64,000 nt of DNA from Parietichytrium sp. I65-24A (taxonomy: Eukaryota; Sar; Bigyra; Thraustochytrida; Thraustochytriidae): contig BLSF01000047.1 in the NCBI GenBank assembly GCA_012862575.1, forward strand, positions 1,853 to 65,852, read 5' to 3'. Position 1 is the stretch's first letter; every line of letters starts with the position of its first letter. A program made the translations under genes and the position numbers. The notes beneath the pieces were generated by a model, which saw only the letters and a program-made list of their open reading frames with translations, did no database searches and was not told where the DNA came from. Shown here one piece after another: positions 18,891-32,000 of the stretch.

Positions 18891-20050
18891 TCAAAGAGAC
18901 TCCAATTTTTCTCTTTCTCTCTGCTCTACAGTTTAGCATTTTAAAAGGATCATGATGTGACTCTCTTCCGACACGAAACCAACTTGCCTTTTCTTGGTCG
19001 CCCATTCTCTCATATTACCCAGCCTCTAGATGCGAGGGAGTCTCTTTAGTTTAAAACCTGAACACTGGTGATGGCATTTCTTGCGAGCGTTTGTGTTCAC
19101 TGTTGCAAAAATTGCACAAATGCACAAATGCAACGTTCATGGATTCACAGTCACTGTATCAATCAATGAATCAAAATCAATCAAATGAAGAAAAGAAGAA
19201 AAGAAAACACAATAATCCAAAACCAAATGAGTTACAGGATCTCGTATCCAATTTCCTAACACAACACCTCTCAACTCCTCTACAAGATACCCTCTCTCTC
19301 TCCATCTCTCTCCCATCCAACACGAAAAGTTCCCACAGCTACTCTGCTAGCCTAGAGACTATCGAAAGCCAGCAGCGAAAGTGTCCGCGCACAACGCTAG
19401 CTTGCTAGCTAGATGCCAACTGCAGCTGCTACTAGCTAGCTAGCTGGGAAGGCCAGCCACGCAGCTGTTCGTCTCGGCGTTGGACCGGTCCATCGAGAGA
19501 GAGTGCAACCACGTTTGCTTGTGCTTGTGCTTGTGCTTGTGCTTGTGCTTGTGCTTGTGCTTGTGCTTGTGCTTGTGCTTGTGCTTGTGCTTGTGCTTGT
19601 GCTTGTGCTTGTGCTTGTGCTTGTCCCAGAGAAGACGGGAAAAGAATCGCAGGTCCTGGGCGCTTCGGGGACCGTGGCAGGATTATCGAGGACCGTACGG
19701 GCACAGCGAATTCAGGGCGTAAGGCCGTGCACTTTTGGTGGGACTTGCTCTGCTCTTGTATACTTTGTATAATTTGCGTTTGTTTGGTTGGCCTCTCTCG
19801 TCTTCTCCTTAGGTACTCATATCGTTTCGGACGAGAGATTGCGAGAGCAGGGGCCAACCAAAGAGCCCGAAAGCTGCCGCGGAAGAAAGAGTTGAGGAGT
19901 ATTGGGTCTGCAAAAGGAGATCGGTCCAATCTCTTTGCTAGCGGTTTCGTTCGCTGTCCAGTGTAGGCTGGTGAGTGCTGTTTAGTTTACATCGCACCCA
20001 GAGCGGCTTTGCAGATTACCGTTTTCGGACGCCAATCGCCACCGCGCGAA
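18891..20050. other. Intergenic, upstream of SZT2
   Basis: About 1.2 kb. It contains a hexanucleotide array (19518-19625) and GCTAGCTAG-type short repeats near 19390-19445. Open frames here owe their length to the array and are not regarded as genes. Confidence 0.5.
19518..19625 (+). repeat. (CTTGTG)n hexanucleotide array, about 18 copies
   Basis: Uninterrupted CTTGTG repeats, about 18 units. On the plus strand it would read Leu-Cys or Leu-Val repeats and on the minus strand Gln-Ala. No flanking protein-like sequence, so it is treated as a non-coding microsatellite about 0.4 kb upstream of the SZT2 start. Confidence 0.9.
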
Positions 20051-23000
20051 ATGGCCTCCGATGGGGTCGCGCCGAACCCGGCTCAGGCCCTCGGCAATAA
20101 CTCCGGCGGAGACGGCGGAAGGTGGAGAAAGCCCCCACAGCTAGCCAAACAAGTGTGCTGCTTGGTGGACTCGTTCGCCTCAGACGAAGGCAGTCAGCGG
20201 GCCCTTTTGCACCTAAAGTACATCAACGAGAGCTGCATGAACCTGGAGTGCGAGGGCGACATTAAAGTTTTAAGTGTCACGCTCGCGGATGGGTCCGTGC
20301 ATCTGGCGTCTCAGCGCCCCGAGAAGTGTGCCGCGGCGATCATGGTTGCCCATACCCGAGTTTGCTTTGTTTATCGCCGCTATCATGTTACGTTCATGTT
20401 GGACATGAGCGACTCAATGTACTGTGTGGCAAAAATGCCTTCTCTGACGGCTCCGTTCGCTGCAAGCGGTTCTCAATCTGGCCAAAACAGTTCAAACTGG
20501 ACGGACTACATGATGCCCCGGGACGCCGTGCTGCCTGCTCTGCAGACTGTCTTGAAAGCTTTGGAACTGCCGCTGGCTGTGCCTTTGTCGGGCGTGTCCG
20601 TGGCAGTCAGTGTCAAGGTCTCTGTAGTTGTCAGGTTCACAAACTTTTCGTGCAGACTGGTAGAAGGCGCATCGTTGGAGAAGGAGTCCACCGATCTTAT
20701 TATGAACGCTGTAAAGATTGGATTCGAGGAACTCGAGAGAATGCGGGTCGCGCAAGGCAGCACTTGGTTTGAAAAAAGAAACATGACTGGCGATGGTGCG
20801 GCTGCTGACTTGGGTGTCGACGCCGACGGTACTGAAGCAAACTTTAGAGAAAATGGGTCGCCACCCATGTTTTCAAATGCAGCGTCGGGGACTTCTGGTG
20901 CGCTGGGGAAGAACGGCGCACCTTTGAAAAGCATCTTCAGCTTTGGGGGGCTAACTGCACCTGTTTACCAAAACCCGCCCGCGAACGATCTTCTGAGCTA
21001 TCTCAACGAGACAATTGCGACGCTACAGTATGTGGAGCCGGCCTCGTGTCCTTGCGCGATTGTGATCACCGATGGTGTACTCCCGACCCCTGACGCCCCC
21101 GTCGGCCGCGAGACCACACAAAGTTTGTGCACCCTTGGCAGGTTGGACATTCCTTTGCATTTCATTCATTTGGCACCGCAGGAAATGATCAATGGAAGCT
21201 TCGGGGTCATGGCAGATGTGTCTAATCTCGTGTTTACCTCTTCGACGACGGGCGGAGTGTGCATCGACATTGAGTTCTTGAGACATGTGAGGAGCGAGGC
21301 GCAGTACATAAATTCGCCTTCGAAAGCGAAAAGGTCCTCCAAGAGACACAAACGGCGAGCAAAGCCAAAGGCACTGGGGAGCACCACAGCACTGGCGCAA
21401 CAATCTTCAGTGTCCTCCGGTAGCGAAACTCCGGCAGAGCCAACTTCGGACTTGCAAGTGACCGTTTCCCTCAAACTACCTTTGACGAGCCTCAACGCCA
21501 AGTCCAGAGTGAAGGGTCTCGTAGACGAATACATTCCGCAGCCCGAGCTGAGCAACACGGTGCGTCTCTTAATTGCCCTCCTTTCACGGTTTTCGCAGCT
21601 TGAGGATGCAAGCGTTGCGCGGAACCCGAGCCCTAGCCAAGCCGCCGCTCCAAGTCAATCAAACCAACCCTCCAACACCTCTGGACCAATGCACGTTCAA
21701 GGGGCGCAACTTCCTGGAATGCAAGCTGCCGGAACCCAAGACGTTGCCAGTGGAACTTTGCGAAGACGTTTTTCCTTTGGAAGTGGGGCGACAAGCGGCG
21801 GTGCCGGAGAAAAAAATCCGCTCATGTCTTTATTTAATGCGCCAGGACCTGGAAGCAGCGAAAGCATTCCGTCAAACATGACGACGCCAATTCCACTGGG
21901 AGCAACACGTAAAGGTAAAGATCCTCTGTCGTCCTCGTCTTCCTCATATGATAGCGGCGCCAACAGCACGAAACAGGAGACGGCCGCCAGAGTGGTCCCA
22001 TTCTACTCTCCAAAGCTACACAAACCCGCCATCGAGCCGCGGGTGCGCAAGCTGGAAATTATTCAGCCCTTAGTAGCGATTGATAACCCGTACCCTTGGC
22101 ATGGGAAGCCACCCGCAGCACCAGTCTGTGTGAACGAGATCTTGAACTATCGCTTGCTGATCTCCCCGAGCGATCTGCTCCTGTGCAGGCTAAAGGACGG
22201 ATTCTATCTCAAACAGGTCATCTATGACCCACACGTGTGGTGCGTTCGCATGACGCTAGCGTATACTCCGCACGTCACAATCAATTACATTCTTAAAGCC
22301 GCCCGCTCCGATTTGACTACTGACGTTTCGCAGGTCGCCGTGAGCATCCGTTTGATTGCCCCTGTAGATTTCACGCGCACCTTCTTTGCAACGGGCTCAA
22401 ACAAGCAGATGGGATCTTCAGCAGTCAACTCAAGCCCAACATCTGCTTTTGCAACCATGTCACAGACTTACTCTCTCACCAAGGGGGCTCTGGCGAGCAG
22501 TCCTGTGAGCACAAAATTGCACCAGTTCCTTAACTTCATTCTCGAGGGTGATAGGGCAATGGCCCACATCGCGGACCTTGCCGAGAGTGCCAAGCTGCAA
22601 GATACGCAGCAACAGAATCCCCAAGTACTCGCGCAGTCGCGCGCCGCTGTGCCAAAGGGATCGCCAGCGAGGAAAGGAACCCCTCCGCACAACCCCAAGA
22701 GCGCACGAGGTCTTCCCGCGGCCGGCGAGCCATCTGCTCCGCCACAAGACGAGCTTGTCGCAAGAGCCCTTTTCTCGGCTTTCTCGTTTGAGTCGCTATA
22801 TCGCTGGCACCGTTGGTTTCATGTTGAGTCGTACGACTTACTCTTTCAAAGTTTAGCAGTGAAGGAGGGATTCGTGTCCAAGGTGCTCACAGAGTGGGCC
22901 AACTATTTGACAAGTGGCTCGGACGGATCGGTCATACACTTTTATAAAACCATTCACATAGACATGGACTCTTGGAGGGCTGCAAAAGTGGCTGAGACTG

Positions 23001-26000
23001 AAAGGGAGGGAAGTGAGTACTTTGTGAAAACGCTCCCTGCTGCATTTGTTTTGGGCCGGGTCTGCTTCGTCTCGGGATTCCTTGCTAGCCTCCATCTTGC
23101 TTTTCCGTCATCTTCAACTTACATGTCGCGTTATGAAATCATTTGCAGGCTCCTCATAAAGATAGAGGAGAGCTTCCCAGGACGAATCAAGCGGTTTAAG
23201 CAAAGCAAAAAACCTGTGGCAGAACTTTGCGCAGTCACGGTTCCGCCGAGCGTGGGAATGAAGTCAATGAATCGTGGCATGATTCTCGGATCGTCCCAGA
23301 CTTTATTGCCTAGCTTCACGAATGCGCGCGTGTGGAACTGGGACGTTGCGGATGTCTCGTCGGTGCAATTCCTGGTACGCGCCATCGTTCGCTGCAGGCT
23401 AGCGGAGAGCTTCTTGCTTACAGCATCCAGCTTGCCGTTACGGACTAGCGGTGGGAGTATGGACATTGACGAGGCCAAGGCCAGCTTTAACTCCTCGAGC
23501 TACGTCTCGTTCTGCAAACTTGTGCCAACATTTGACATTAAGCACATGAGGCAATCCAAGGATCTCTGCCTCTTCCAGTACAAAATATCTTTCCCAGAAC
23601 CGGGGACTCTTAGAACGGAGTTTTGGACGGAGTCTTCAATAATTCACTTCAAGCCATTTGGTGGCCAGATATTGGATGCTGCAACGATGTTCAAGCTCTT
23701 GGAAACCCACTTTGAAACCGTGGACTCTAATCTACTTTCAACTGCCATAGGGTTTCTGCACATCCAAGCCTGTGCTACGAGCAATCTGCTGTCGTCCTGG
23801 ACGCGCTCGGCTGGACAGCAGTCCCAAGCGACCCCAGCAGCCAACGCTGCTACGTACAACAGCAGGCTGGCTAGGGGCTCGAGCATAGACACTGAGGACT
23901 CTTCCAGCAGCTACTCGAACCATGACTCAGCCAACCGTGACCAAAAAATTCCACAGATTTCGGTCCGGAACGGGGTAAGGTCTTTCCTTCTCTTTGGTTC
24001 TCACAGAGGCATATCGCTCCCGGTGTTCAGATCGCAAAAGAAGTCTCCAATCGAAGTTCCAAACTCCAAGTTCTTAGAGTCCTTCCAGGACTCCATGGAG
24101 CAAATAAGCGATGCTCGCTTGCACAACCTTGCGAGTAAATCTGCGCCTGCTCTTGAGCACATTGATGAAGTGAGCGAGCTCACTGAAGACGGGGTCGGTA
24201 ATGGGGTGGGGAGGACTCTATTCTACAGCAAGGTGCTGGATGTGAATTCGATTCTGGTCCTCAAGGTACCCATGAAGTTGACATCCAAGCCGAAACAAGA
24301 CGAAGATGCTGCCAAAGATAGCGACATCGATGTCAAGGGGGGCCATGAGGACGAGTCTCTCCCGCAAGTTTTGAATGCGCTTGACCTCGAAGTCTTTGAA
24401 ATAGATTGTCGCGAACTCTGGTACCCGGCCACGCTGGTCCATCCTCAATTAAGACAAATGCTTGGATACCGCGACGAGACCCCAATCAAAATCAGGGCAT
24501 TTCGCGAGCCGTCAAAGCAACCATATCCACAGCGCTCTGTAACAGAGAACGCTCCGCGGCGCGCGGAAACATCGTCTCGAGCAAATCGGTCGAGGCTCGT
24601 AGATTCATTCGAGAGCCAAATTCGCGCGGCCCATTTGTACGACATGGTGTACACCGTGCACTGGGTCTTCGCATCTGAGGCGAACAAGGAGAGAGTTGCC
24701 AAACTAATGCACCCCGAAGACGTTGACACACTCCTACATCGATGCCCAAGCGCTGAGGCGATGGTGGATGCATCTCTCCTTCGCACGATTCTCTCGGTTA
24801 CGCTTCCTTCTTCGCCTACACCCGCCCCGACGCTGGACTCCCTCGACTCACCAAACGGCATTACGTCGGAAACCATGGCTGCGCTGGCAGCTGAGGTGAA
24901 GAGTGAAGACCAGCGCCGTCGCCCGTCCACGAGCTCTCCTCTGATGGAGATCGATAGCAGATTTGATGCCATTCTCCGGGAGTTCTTTCAGCGCATACCT
25001 TCGACATCGTTCTACTACTTTGACTCCAGACAGGCGCAAGGTCTCTTTGAGCGCTTTGACGAGGACAACGAGGACGATGAGGACGAGGACGAAGACTCTC
25101 GAACAGGGAGCGAAAGTGATCTTCACGAGTCTGCGAGTGAGGAAGAAGAGGCTTCGGAGCACTTTGGGATTCGGCCGCAGGGCACCGTTCCCCTCCGTAG
25201 CGCTCCTGCGGACCGGCCAACGCTCTCCAGCGCGGCCTTACACAGGGGTGCAGCTCAAGATTTGATGGGTCAAGCTGGAGCTCGCACGCCCACCGCTCTG
25301 CCCGGTAAAACGAAGAGTATGGCCACTATTCTTGCCGGAAGAAGTCCGCCTGTCTTTTTCAGGCTGTGCTGCACCACCCAAGAGCTGCAAGGCGGTGGTT
25401 CGTACGAAGGGGATGCTGCGGAATCGGAAAGCGGTAGCGTGCACGTGCGGGAAACGCGGTCGCCAGATATCACAGACGGCAGAATTTGCGAGGCAATCAT
25501 GAACACAGCAACTAGCGGAGCCGCGAGCAAAGTGTACATTCATTTGATCTTTTGTACGTTGCCAAAGCGCCACGTGAAGCCTAAAGAAACGCCATCTCAT
25601 TTGAGAAACCCGAAGGTAAATGATGTCCACATCAACATGCTTCAAGAAAGGATGCTGTGGTTCTGGACTAAGGCTGTGCGGAGGAGAATTCGGGTGCGTG
25701 TCAAGGCAATGGTATCCTCTGCTGTTTTGACAGCCTTGCGGAGGGTCTATCCCGTGACTGGGAAAACAATATCTCTTGTACAACAACTTCTAGATCGCGG
25801 CTCTCTTCCGTCGAGCGCCGTGGCTCGAATAACGATGCCCTTGGAGTTTGCGAATCAGGAGATGGGGGTTCGTTTGTTTGCCGAGCAGATCGGCAAATCG
25901 CCTGCGCTTACGTTGCGTCGCGTGGGTGCAAGCAATGTTTACTTTCGAGTAGAGCCAGTGGTCAAGGCTTCAAGCGCCTCTCCTAGCTCTGCTCAACTGA

Positions 26001-29000
26001 GTTTGCTCAGTCCAAGCTCAGATGTTGGGTTGCGATCTTCCAGTCCAACGCACGCACTTGACCTATCGGGAGTTCGCGAACTACATCAGAGCGACCTAGA
26101 CATACCTCTTTCAATTGCGGCGCCCACGGTGACACTCCGCGAAGAGTGGAACTCGCGCGAATATACTGTCCCGTATTGGACGATCATTACCGTTGCAGGC
26201 TCGGTAGTAAACTTAGAATTCTATCACCCAACGTTGTCGACATCTCAGGTGATCGAATCATTGAAGACTGGTATCGGCAAGACCGTGGAGCGCGTCAATC
26301 AAATGATTCTCCTTCATCAGCTCCACGAAACAAGGGTTGCGTCTCGACTCTTGATCGAGCCAGACGAGTTTGACACCTTGCGCATGGGAGACACAAATGC
26401 TCCGCAACAGCAAAGAAAGCAACAACTGCAACAGAGACAACGTTTTACCAGCCCTGGCTTCCAGTCGCGATTCGCACGTCAAGGTGTTGATCCGCGAGGA
26501 TCTGGCGCGGTGCCAAGCCGTGGAAAGTCAGGCGACGCCGTGGACCAAGCTTCGTCCACATCTTCAGTCGACTCGCCTAGCCCTCTCGAAGACGGCACGA
26601 ACTGGGACCCGAGCAGTATGCCAAATGGAAGACTTGCGTGTCCCTGCTACTACCGGGAGAGCTTTCCTGTTCCCGAGCGACTCCACATAAGCGTTGCAAT
26701 GCACGAGCTGAGAGAAAAGGCCTTGCATTTGTTTGAGGTCAGCAACCGACGAAACACCTTCGTCTACCGCGATCGCTCGCATGCAATTTTTTACCTCAAG
26801 CTTAAGGAGGAGCTTGGCGAAGACGGGCTTCAGAATAAGGTGTTGCTGGAGGTGTATGGCGTGGACCCTCCGTCAACGGAGATGAAGGAGATGTTAAGCT
26901 CTTTGGTGTCCAGCAAGATTTCGAATGCCACTCAAGCCGCTCTCTCTCTACTCCTGCAGCGCAACCCTCAGTTTAAGATTCAAGCATACGATCTGGCCTT
27001 CATTCAGAGCTCGAGTCCATCTAAACCGCTCCGCACACAGGTTCTCACCATTCCGGCCAAAGTGAAGGATACGCTCTTATTCATGCTCATTTTCAAACAA
27101 AAGCTTCTTGTAGCGCTTGGTGATTTCGTGAATCAGCTACATTTCGGCTTCTCCCCCGAAGCAATGCTCAGCGCATCCTCTGCGTTGACTTCGTTAAGCT
27201 CTGGCGTTAGCTCTATGGACCGCTCAACTCCAGAGCTGGAGGTCAACGTGAACCAGCATCGCGCTGAGAGAGAGCACCCGGCGTGGTACCTGTCAAACAG
27301 GCGGGAAGGGAACAGCACGGCAGAGTCAATTGCCGAGGTGTCAACACACGATGCTACCAAGTCGAACCCTCTGTTTTTTGCACCAGCAAATCGCACACGA
27401 GACTATATCAGCTCTTTGGCGGAGCACGGACGGCGTATGGTCGAGCTCCGCCGAGAGGACTTTGCTTTTTTCTTCAACTCGGGGACCACACTGAAGAAAG
27501 GCGAAAGCCTTCCATCATCCATTGCTGAGCTCGGTGCCGGAATAGGTCTTAGTTTTTGCTCTCTGTGCAGGAAGTCCCTTCCAATTGCAGATATTCTTTC
27601 CGGCGAAGCGAACTCGGACATTTCCGCGTCCAAGAAGCTGGAGAGTCTTGAACTCGTTACGCTGTTGGAAACTGTGGACGACCAGAGTCAAGCCCAGGTT
27701 GGAATCGAAGCTTCTGGGCGTAGAAAGTTCTTGACACAGCGGGAGCCCGCCACTTCAGCACTCGCGCGAGGCAAGGCCGGGGCGAAACCTTCAGCGGCTG
27801 CGGGAAGTGGCGGCCTTCCCCCGTCGCCTACGGAGATTGGAAAGTCAGACAACAGCACTGCTCAGCTGCATCGGCGCCGTCGTTCTTGGACGCCAGTGGT
27901 CACGAATGCGAGCCTCAGCAGCGATGACAAGGCGCTCCAATCGGAGGAGCTGCTTGCAAAGAGCATTAAGGAGTTGCAGGCACTAACCGGCCTGGAGCCT
28001 CCACGAGAATTTGCGATCGTGATTGAGATGTGGCAGACAGGCAACATCAACCTTGATAAGCTTTGGGTGCACCATGAAAAGGCCTTTCAGCATGCCATCC
28101 AAGAGTATGAGTTTGAGTACATACACATTGAGAATCCGATTGTTTTCAAGGAGGATCCTGTGAGCAGGGAGCTCGAATTTTTTCGCAAGGATTTGTTTGC
28201 TTTACATTCACTGGAGACGTTGGTCAAAAACCCAGGCGATGGCTTGTCAGATATCTTTGAGCTGGTGTCCGCGGATGTGAATACTGGCGTGCTTTTTGAC
28301 TCCCGACGAGAGCTCCTCAGCGAGCTTTCCAAACTAATCTCGCAGTACGAGCCTGATCTGTGCCAGATCGCCGCGATTGAAGCTCCAGTGAAAGAGACCA
28401 CGGGAGAGGGCAAAGATGGAGACTCTGATGCCGATGAGATGCTAAAGCCCTTCTCCCTGTTCCCCTCTCAACCGGCCAAGCCAACAAAGGCAATCAACTC
28501 GACCGTCGTGGCGGATACCCGCACTTTGCACCTTGTCGCAACCACGAGCTTTCGTCTCAAGGTGCCTACGAGCAAAAGTGAAAGCCTTCAAGGTTCTCCT
28601 CGCGCAAACTCTGACCGTCTTAATTTGCGTTCGTTTGCCAAGCATGGAATCTCTTATGCTGAACCTACGGGGGACCAAGACCGGTTTGCCTCGTTTCGCG
28701 TATTAAATTCAGAATCTGGATTGGTGCGAGCAGAACATCTAGGCAATCCTCACGGAGTGGTTCCGGCGCTCTCCGGCTCACCAAGTGTGCCGGCCGGCCA
28801 TAATCTTCCAAGCCGCGTGGACTCTGCAGCGTCGACTGGATCTCATGTGTCCGAAGTTTCCACTCCAACGGCAGTGGCAGTGGCGTCGACGATTTTCCGT
28901 GATAATAGCTCTGTTACCTCAGTGTCGCAAACCGCCGCGAGTCGGTCCGGCGGAGGTGGGGCAAACCAAGGTCCTGTGTGCACAAAGAAGCGAAATTGCT

Positions 29001-32000
29001 ACACAATCGTGAGTCTGTCGAGTCAAAAGCTCGCCATTCTTCTCTACAATTGGCCGCAGAGCAGGAGCAGAGCTTTTCTGAAAGCCGCCCAGTTCCTGCT
29101 CGGCTGGGTGCAACTTAGGGCCGGATTGCTGCACAACATTTTTTATCAGCGCATGGGGTTATTTTCGCATGAAGTAATGAATGACGCGGCTCACAAATTT
29201 CTCAACGAGGTGCAGAGTAAGCTGAAAGGAAAATCGAAGGAGAGCGTGGCACCTCTCCATGACCTGGCCATTATACTAGAAAACCCAATTCCGCCTGCTC
29301 AGCTTCTCAGAGACACTGATCCCGACGAAAACGCCCCAAAGCAGGCCATGGACGTTCCCAAACCGATGCCGTCCACTAGGGACACCTTGATGGTCGCAAG
29401 AGCTGCGATGGAGAGCCGCAAGCGTGGCAGCACGCGTGGAATGGCTGCATTCACCCCAGGTGGAAGGCAGCCCGCTGGCAGCATCTCTTCGGTGCACACG
29501 ACCTCCACGACTGGATCGACCTCAATGGCAGGCTCCATCTCATCCAGTGGCCAGGGAATGTCCTCTATGGGAGGTGTTTCAACGGCACATCCTCCAGGAC
29601 AGCTTGCGCGTCCACTGTTTCGCGGGCGATCAAGCAGCATCGTGAGCTCTCCCAGTGTTTCTCAGCAACCAACAGGTTCCAACAGCTCAGTGTCAGGCCA
29701 GGCCAACTTGTCCTATATTCTCTTGGAATCTCAGCTTCGCGGCCAACCCCAAACCGTGCTGCTCCGAAATAGCTCGGTAGCGTCGGAGCCGGATATCGTG
29801 CGAAAGTTTGGCACCCACGTGCTCCAGGAAGCACAGCACTGGAGCGCCAAGTACAACTCGAAGAAGCTATTGCGTGGCTTGGTCATTCGGTGGAGACAGG
29901 AATGGATGGGCCAGAATTTGCGAGCGCAGTTCCCTTTCACCTTTCAAAGAAATGTTACTCCTCTCTCGGAAACCTGCTGGTGCACTTCAGCCGAGTTTCA
30001 GGCAATTTTGAGCTACACGCGCGTTCTGCATGGCACTCGCACTCCGACCTACTTTGACGAGCATGACCACGGAGACACTGATGCTGGGAAGAGCGAGCAC
30101 TTCACAAAGAGGTCGCAGGCTGAGCTGGTGCAGTCATTTCTCAATTTTGCAGTCCGCCAGCTTGGAATGCGTCGGATTGTCGTGACTGAGGGCGATGCTT
30201 CGCAGCACCAGGCTCAAAGCAAATCGAAGAGTGAGCCTGTCCTCGAGGCTTTTGCACAGCGTGTTTTGAATGGTGCACTTGTACTCTTGCATGTGGGCGT
30301 GTTGAAAGGAACGCTCAGGTGTGGTCTTCGGCTCTTCGAACCGGACAGGTCCGAAGAAATTCTTTTCACCGGATCTGCTCCGGACACTGGGAGTGCTGAA
30401 GAATATTTCATGATGAATTCCTCAAGACAGATCGCTCCGACGTATTCACAAGAACTAGGTCGCATCCGCTCATCGCTCAATGTTGGTATTGTCTCTTACG
30501 ATTATCACATTTACACGTTCCAACGCACGCTACGGCGATTTCGTAAAGAGCCCGTTGGCATTGCTTGCCAAGTATTCCACTTCGCGCAGCAGTTCCCAAC
30601 GCCACCGATGGGAGCGCAAAACGCTTTGATGCGGCAGACATTTCAGTTTCTCTCGGGAGTGAAATTCGCAAAAGAAGATCTCAAGAGCGTATTCCAATAC
30701 GTCGTAGACAAGGCGCATCGATACGGCATGGTTGGTCTCAGGCCCAAATCGACCGGCGGCAAGCATTACTTGTTTCTGTCTTGCAATGACGGAAGTTTCT
30801 CGAACCCTTTTCAGAAGTGCAAGTCGGGTTTTAGCTACTCGGTGATTGTCGGAGAAGTAGAAGCCGATAGCGACGAAAAGGGCGCGTCATTCAGTGCCGA
30901 AGTGGCGGAGAGCGCTGTGGAAGAGAATGCGAGCCGTCTGGCTCATAATTTCGATCGGATGGACTCTGTGGGAAGCAATTCGAGTCGTTCGAAATCGACT
31001 TCTTTGCGCTCGAGCGCCATCTCCTTGGATGTGTGCCTCATGGCATCAGATAACGCTGTGATGAGAAAGCTGATGCGCCCTGACCGAAGTGGTGCTGGGG
31101 AATCTGGGGACATTGCCGAAGATGGCGATTCAGACGACGAACTGGATAGCGATGAGGGCGACGAAGGAGGCAATGATGAAGACGACGAGCTTGCGAGGAG
31201 CACCTATGACTCGGACTCGGAGGAAGATCTTTTCTTGCTGGAAGCAGCCGCAGCAACAAAGCCTCTTCGGAAGCTGAGCAACGACTGGTTGGGCAGGTCA
31301 GAGGAACCTGATGAGGGAGATGACGATGGTATGGCGTTCACATGGCTCCGGGCGAATTCGAAGAAGAAATCTGTTTCGAAGCGGGACGGGGACCGTAGAG
31401 GCGACCCGGAGGACACAGGCGCTCCGAGCACAAAGGCGCAAAGCTCAGCGCAGCGCGGCACGTCCGGATCTGCGGCTGCGGCGACAAGTGGCGCAAGTGG
31501 ACAGGCTGGCGCGGCTGGATCAAAGAAGAAAGGTGAAATCGTGGAGAATCTCGTAAAAATTTGTTCCATGGAGGAGGCTGTTGACAATGTTGATTTGTTT
31601 CTCCACAAGGTGTTCTCTCATGCTATTCTTCGCTACCAGCGAAAAGTGTTTTGGAATAACTTGGAATCGATCTCCATGTTTGGTGGCCCCGCGGACGGTA
31701 CACAGCCCGACTCTTACCGAGTCAGCATCGAAGATTTGTGCAACTTGTCGTTGCGTTGCGAGCTTGCCCAAGTTGACCCGACTCTTGAGGAGTGTTTCGC
31801 GACCACCAAAAATTGGGAAGGCCTGCTTTCGTATTTGATGCGAGTTTATGGGCCGATGGCGATTCGCGGAGAGGAGAATCCTGATAAGGATGTTGTTATC
31901 GTTCCAAATCAGCTCCTGCGCTTCGCATTCGTGCTGCACATCCGCATCGGTGAAACAGACCGAGATAATCCATCATGTTGGCTGTGCTTTGCGCGTGCAT

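Noticed and set aside
19432-19929. Gln-Ala repeat protein on the minus strand
   Set aside because: The repeat is the CTTGTG microsatellite; flanking residues show no protein-like features.
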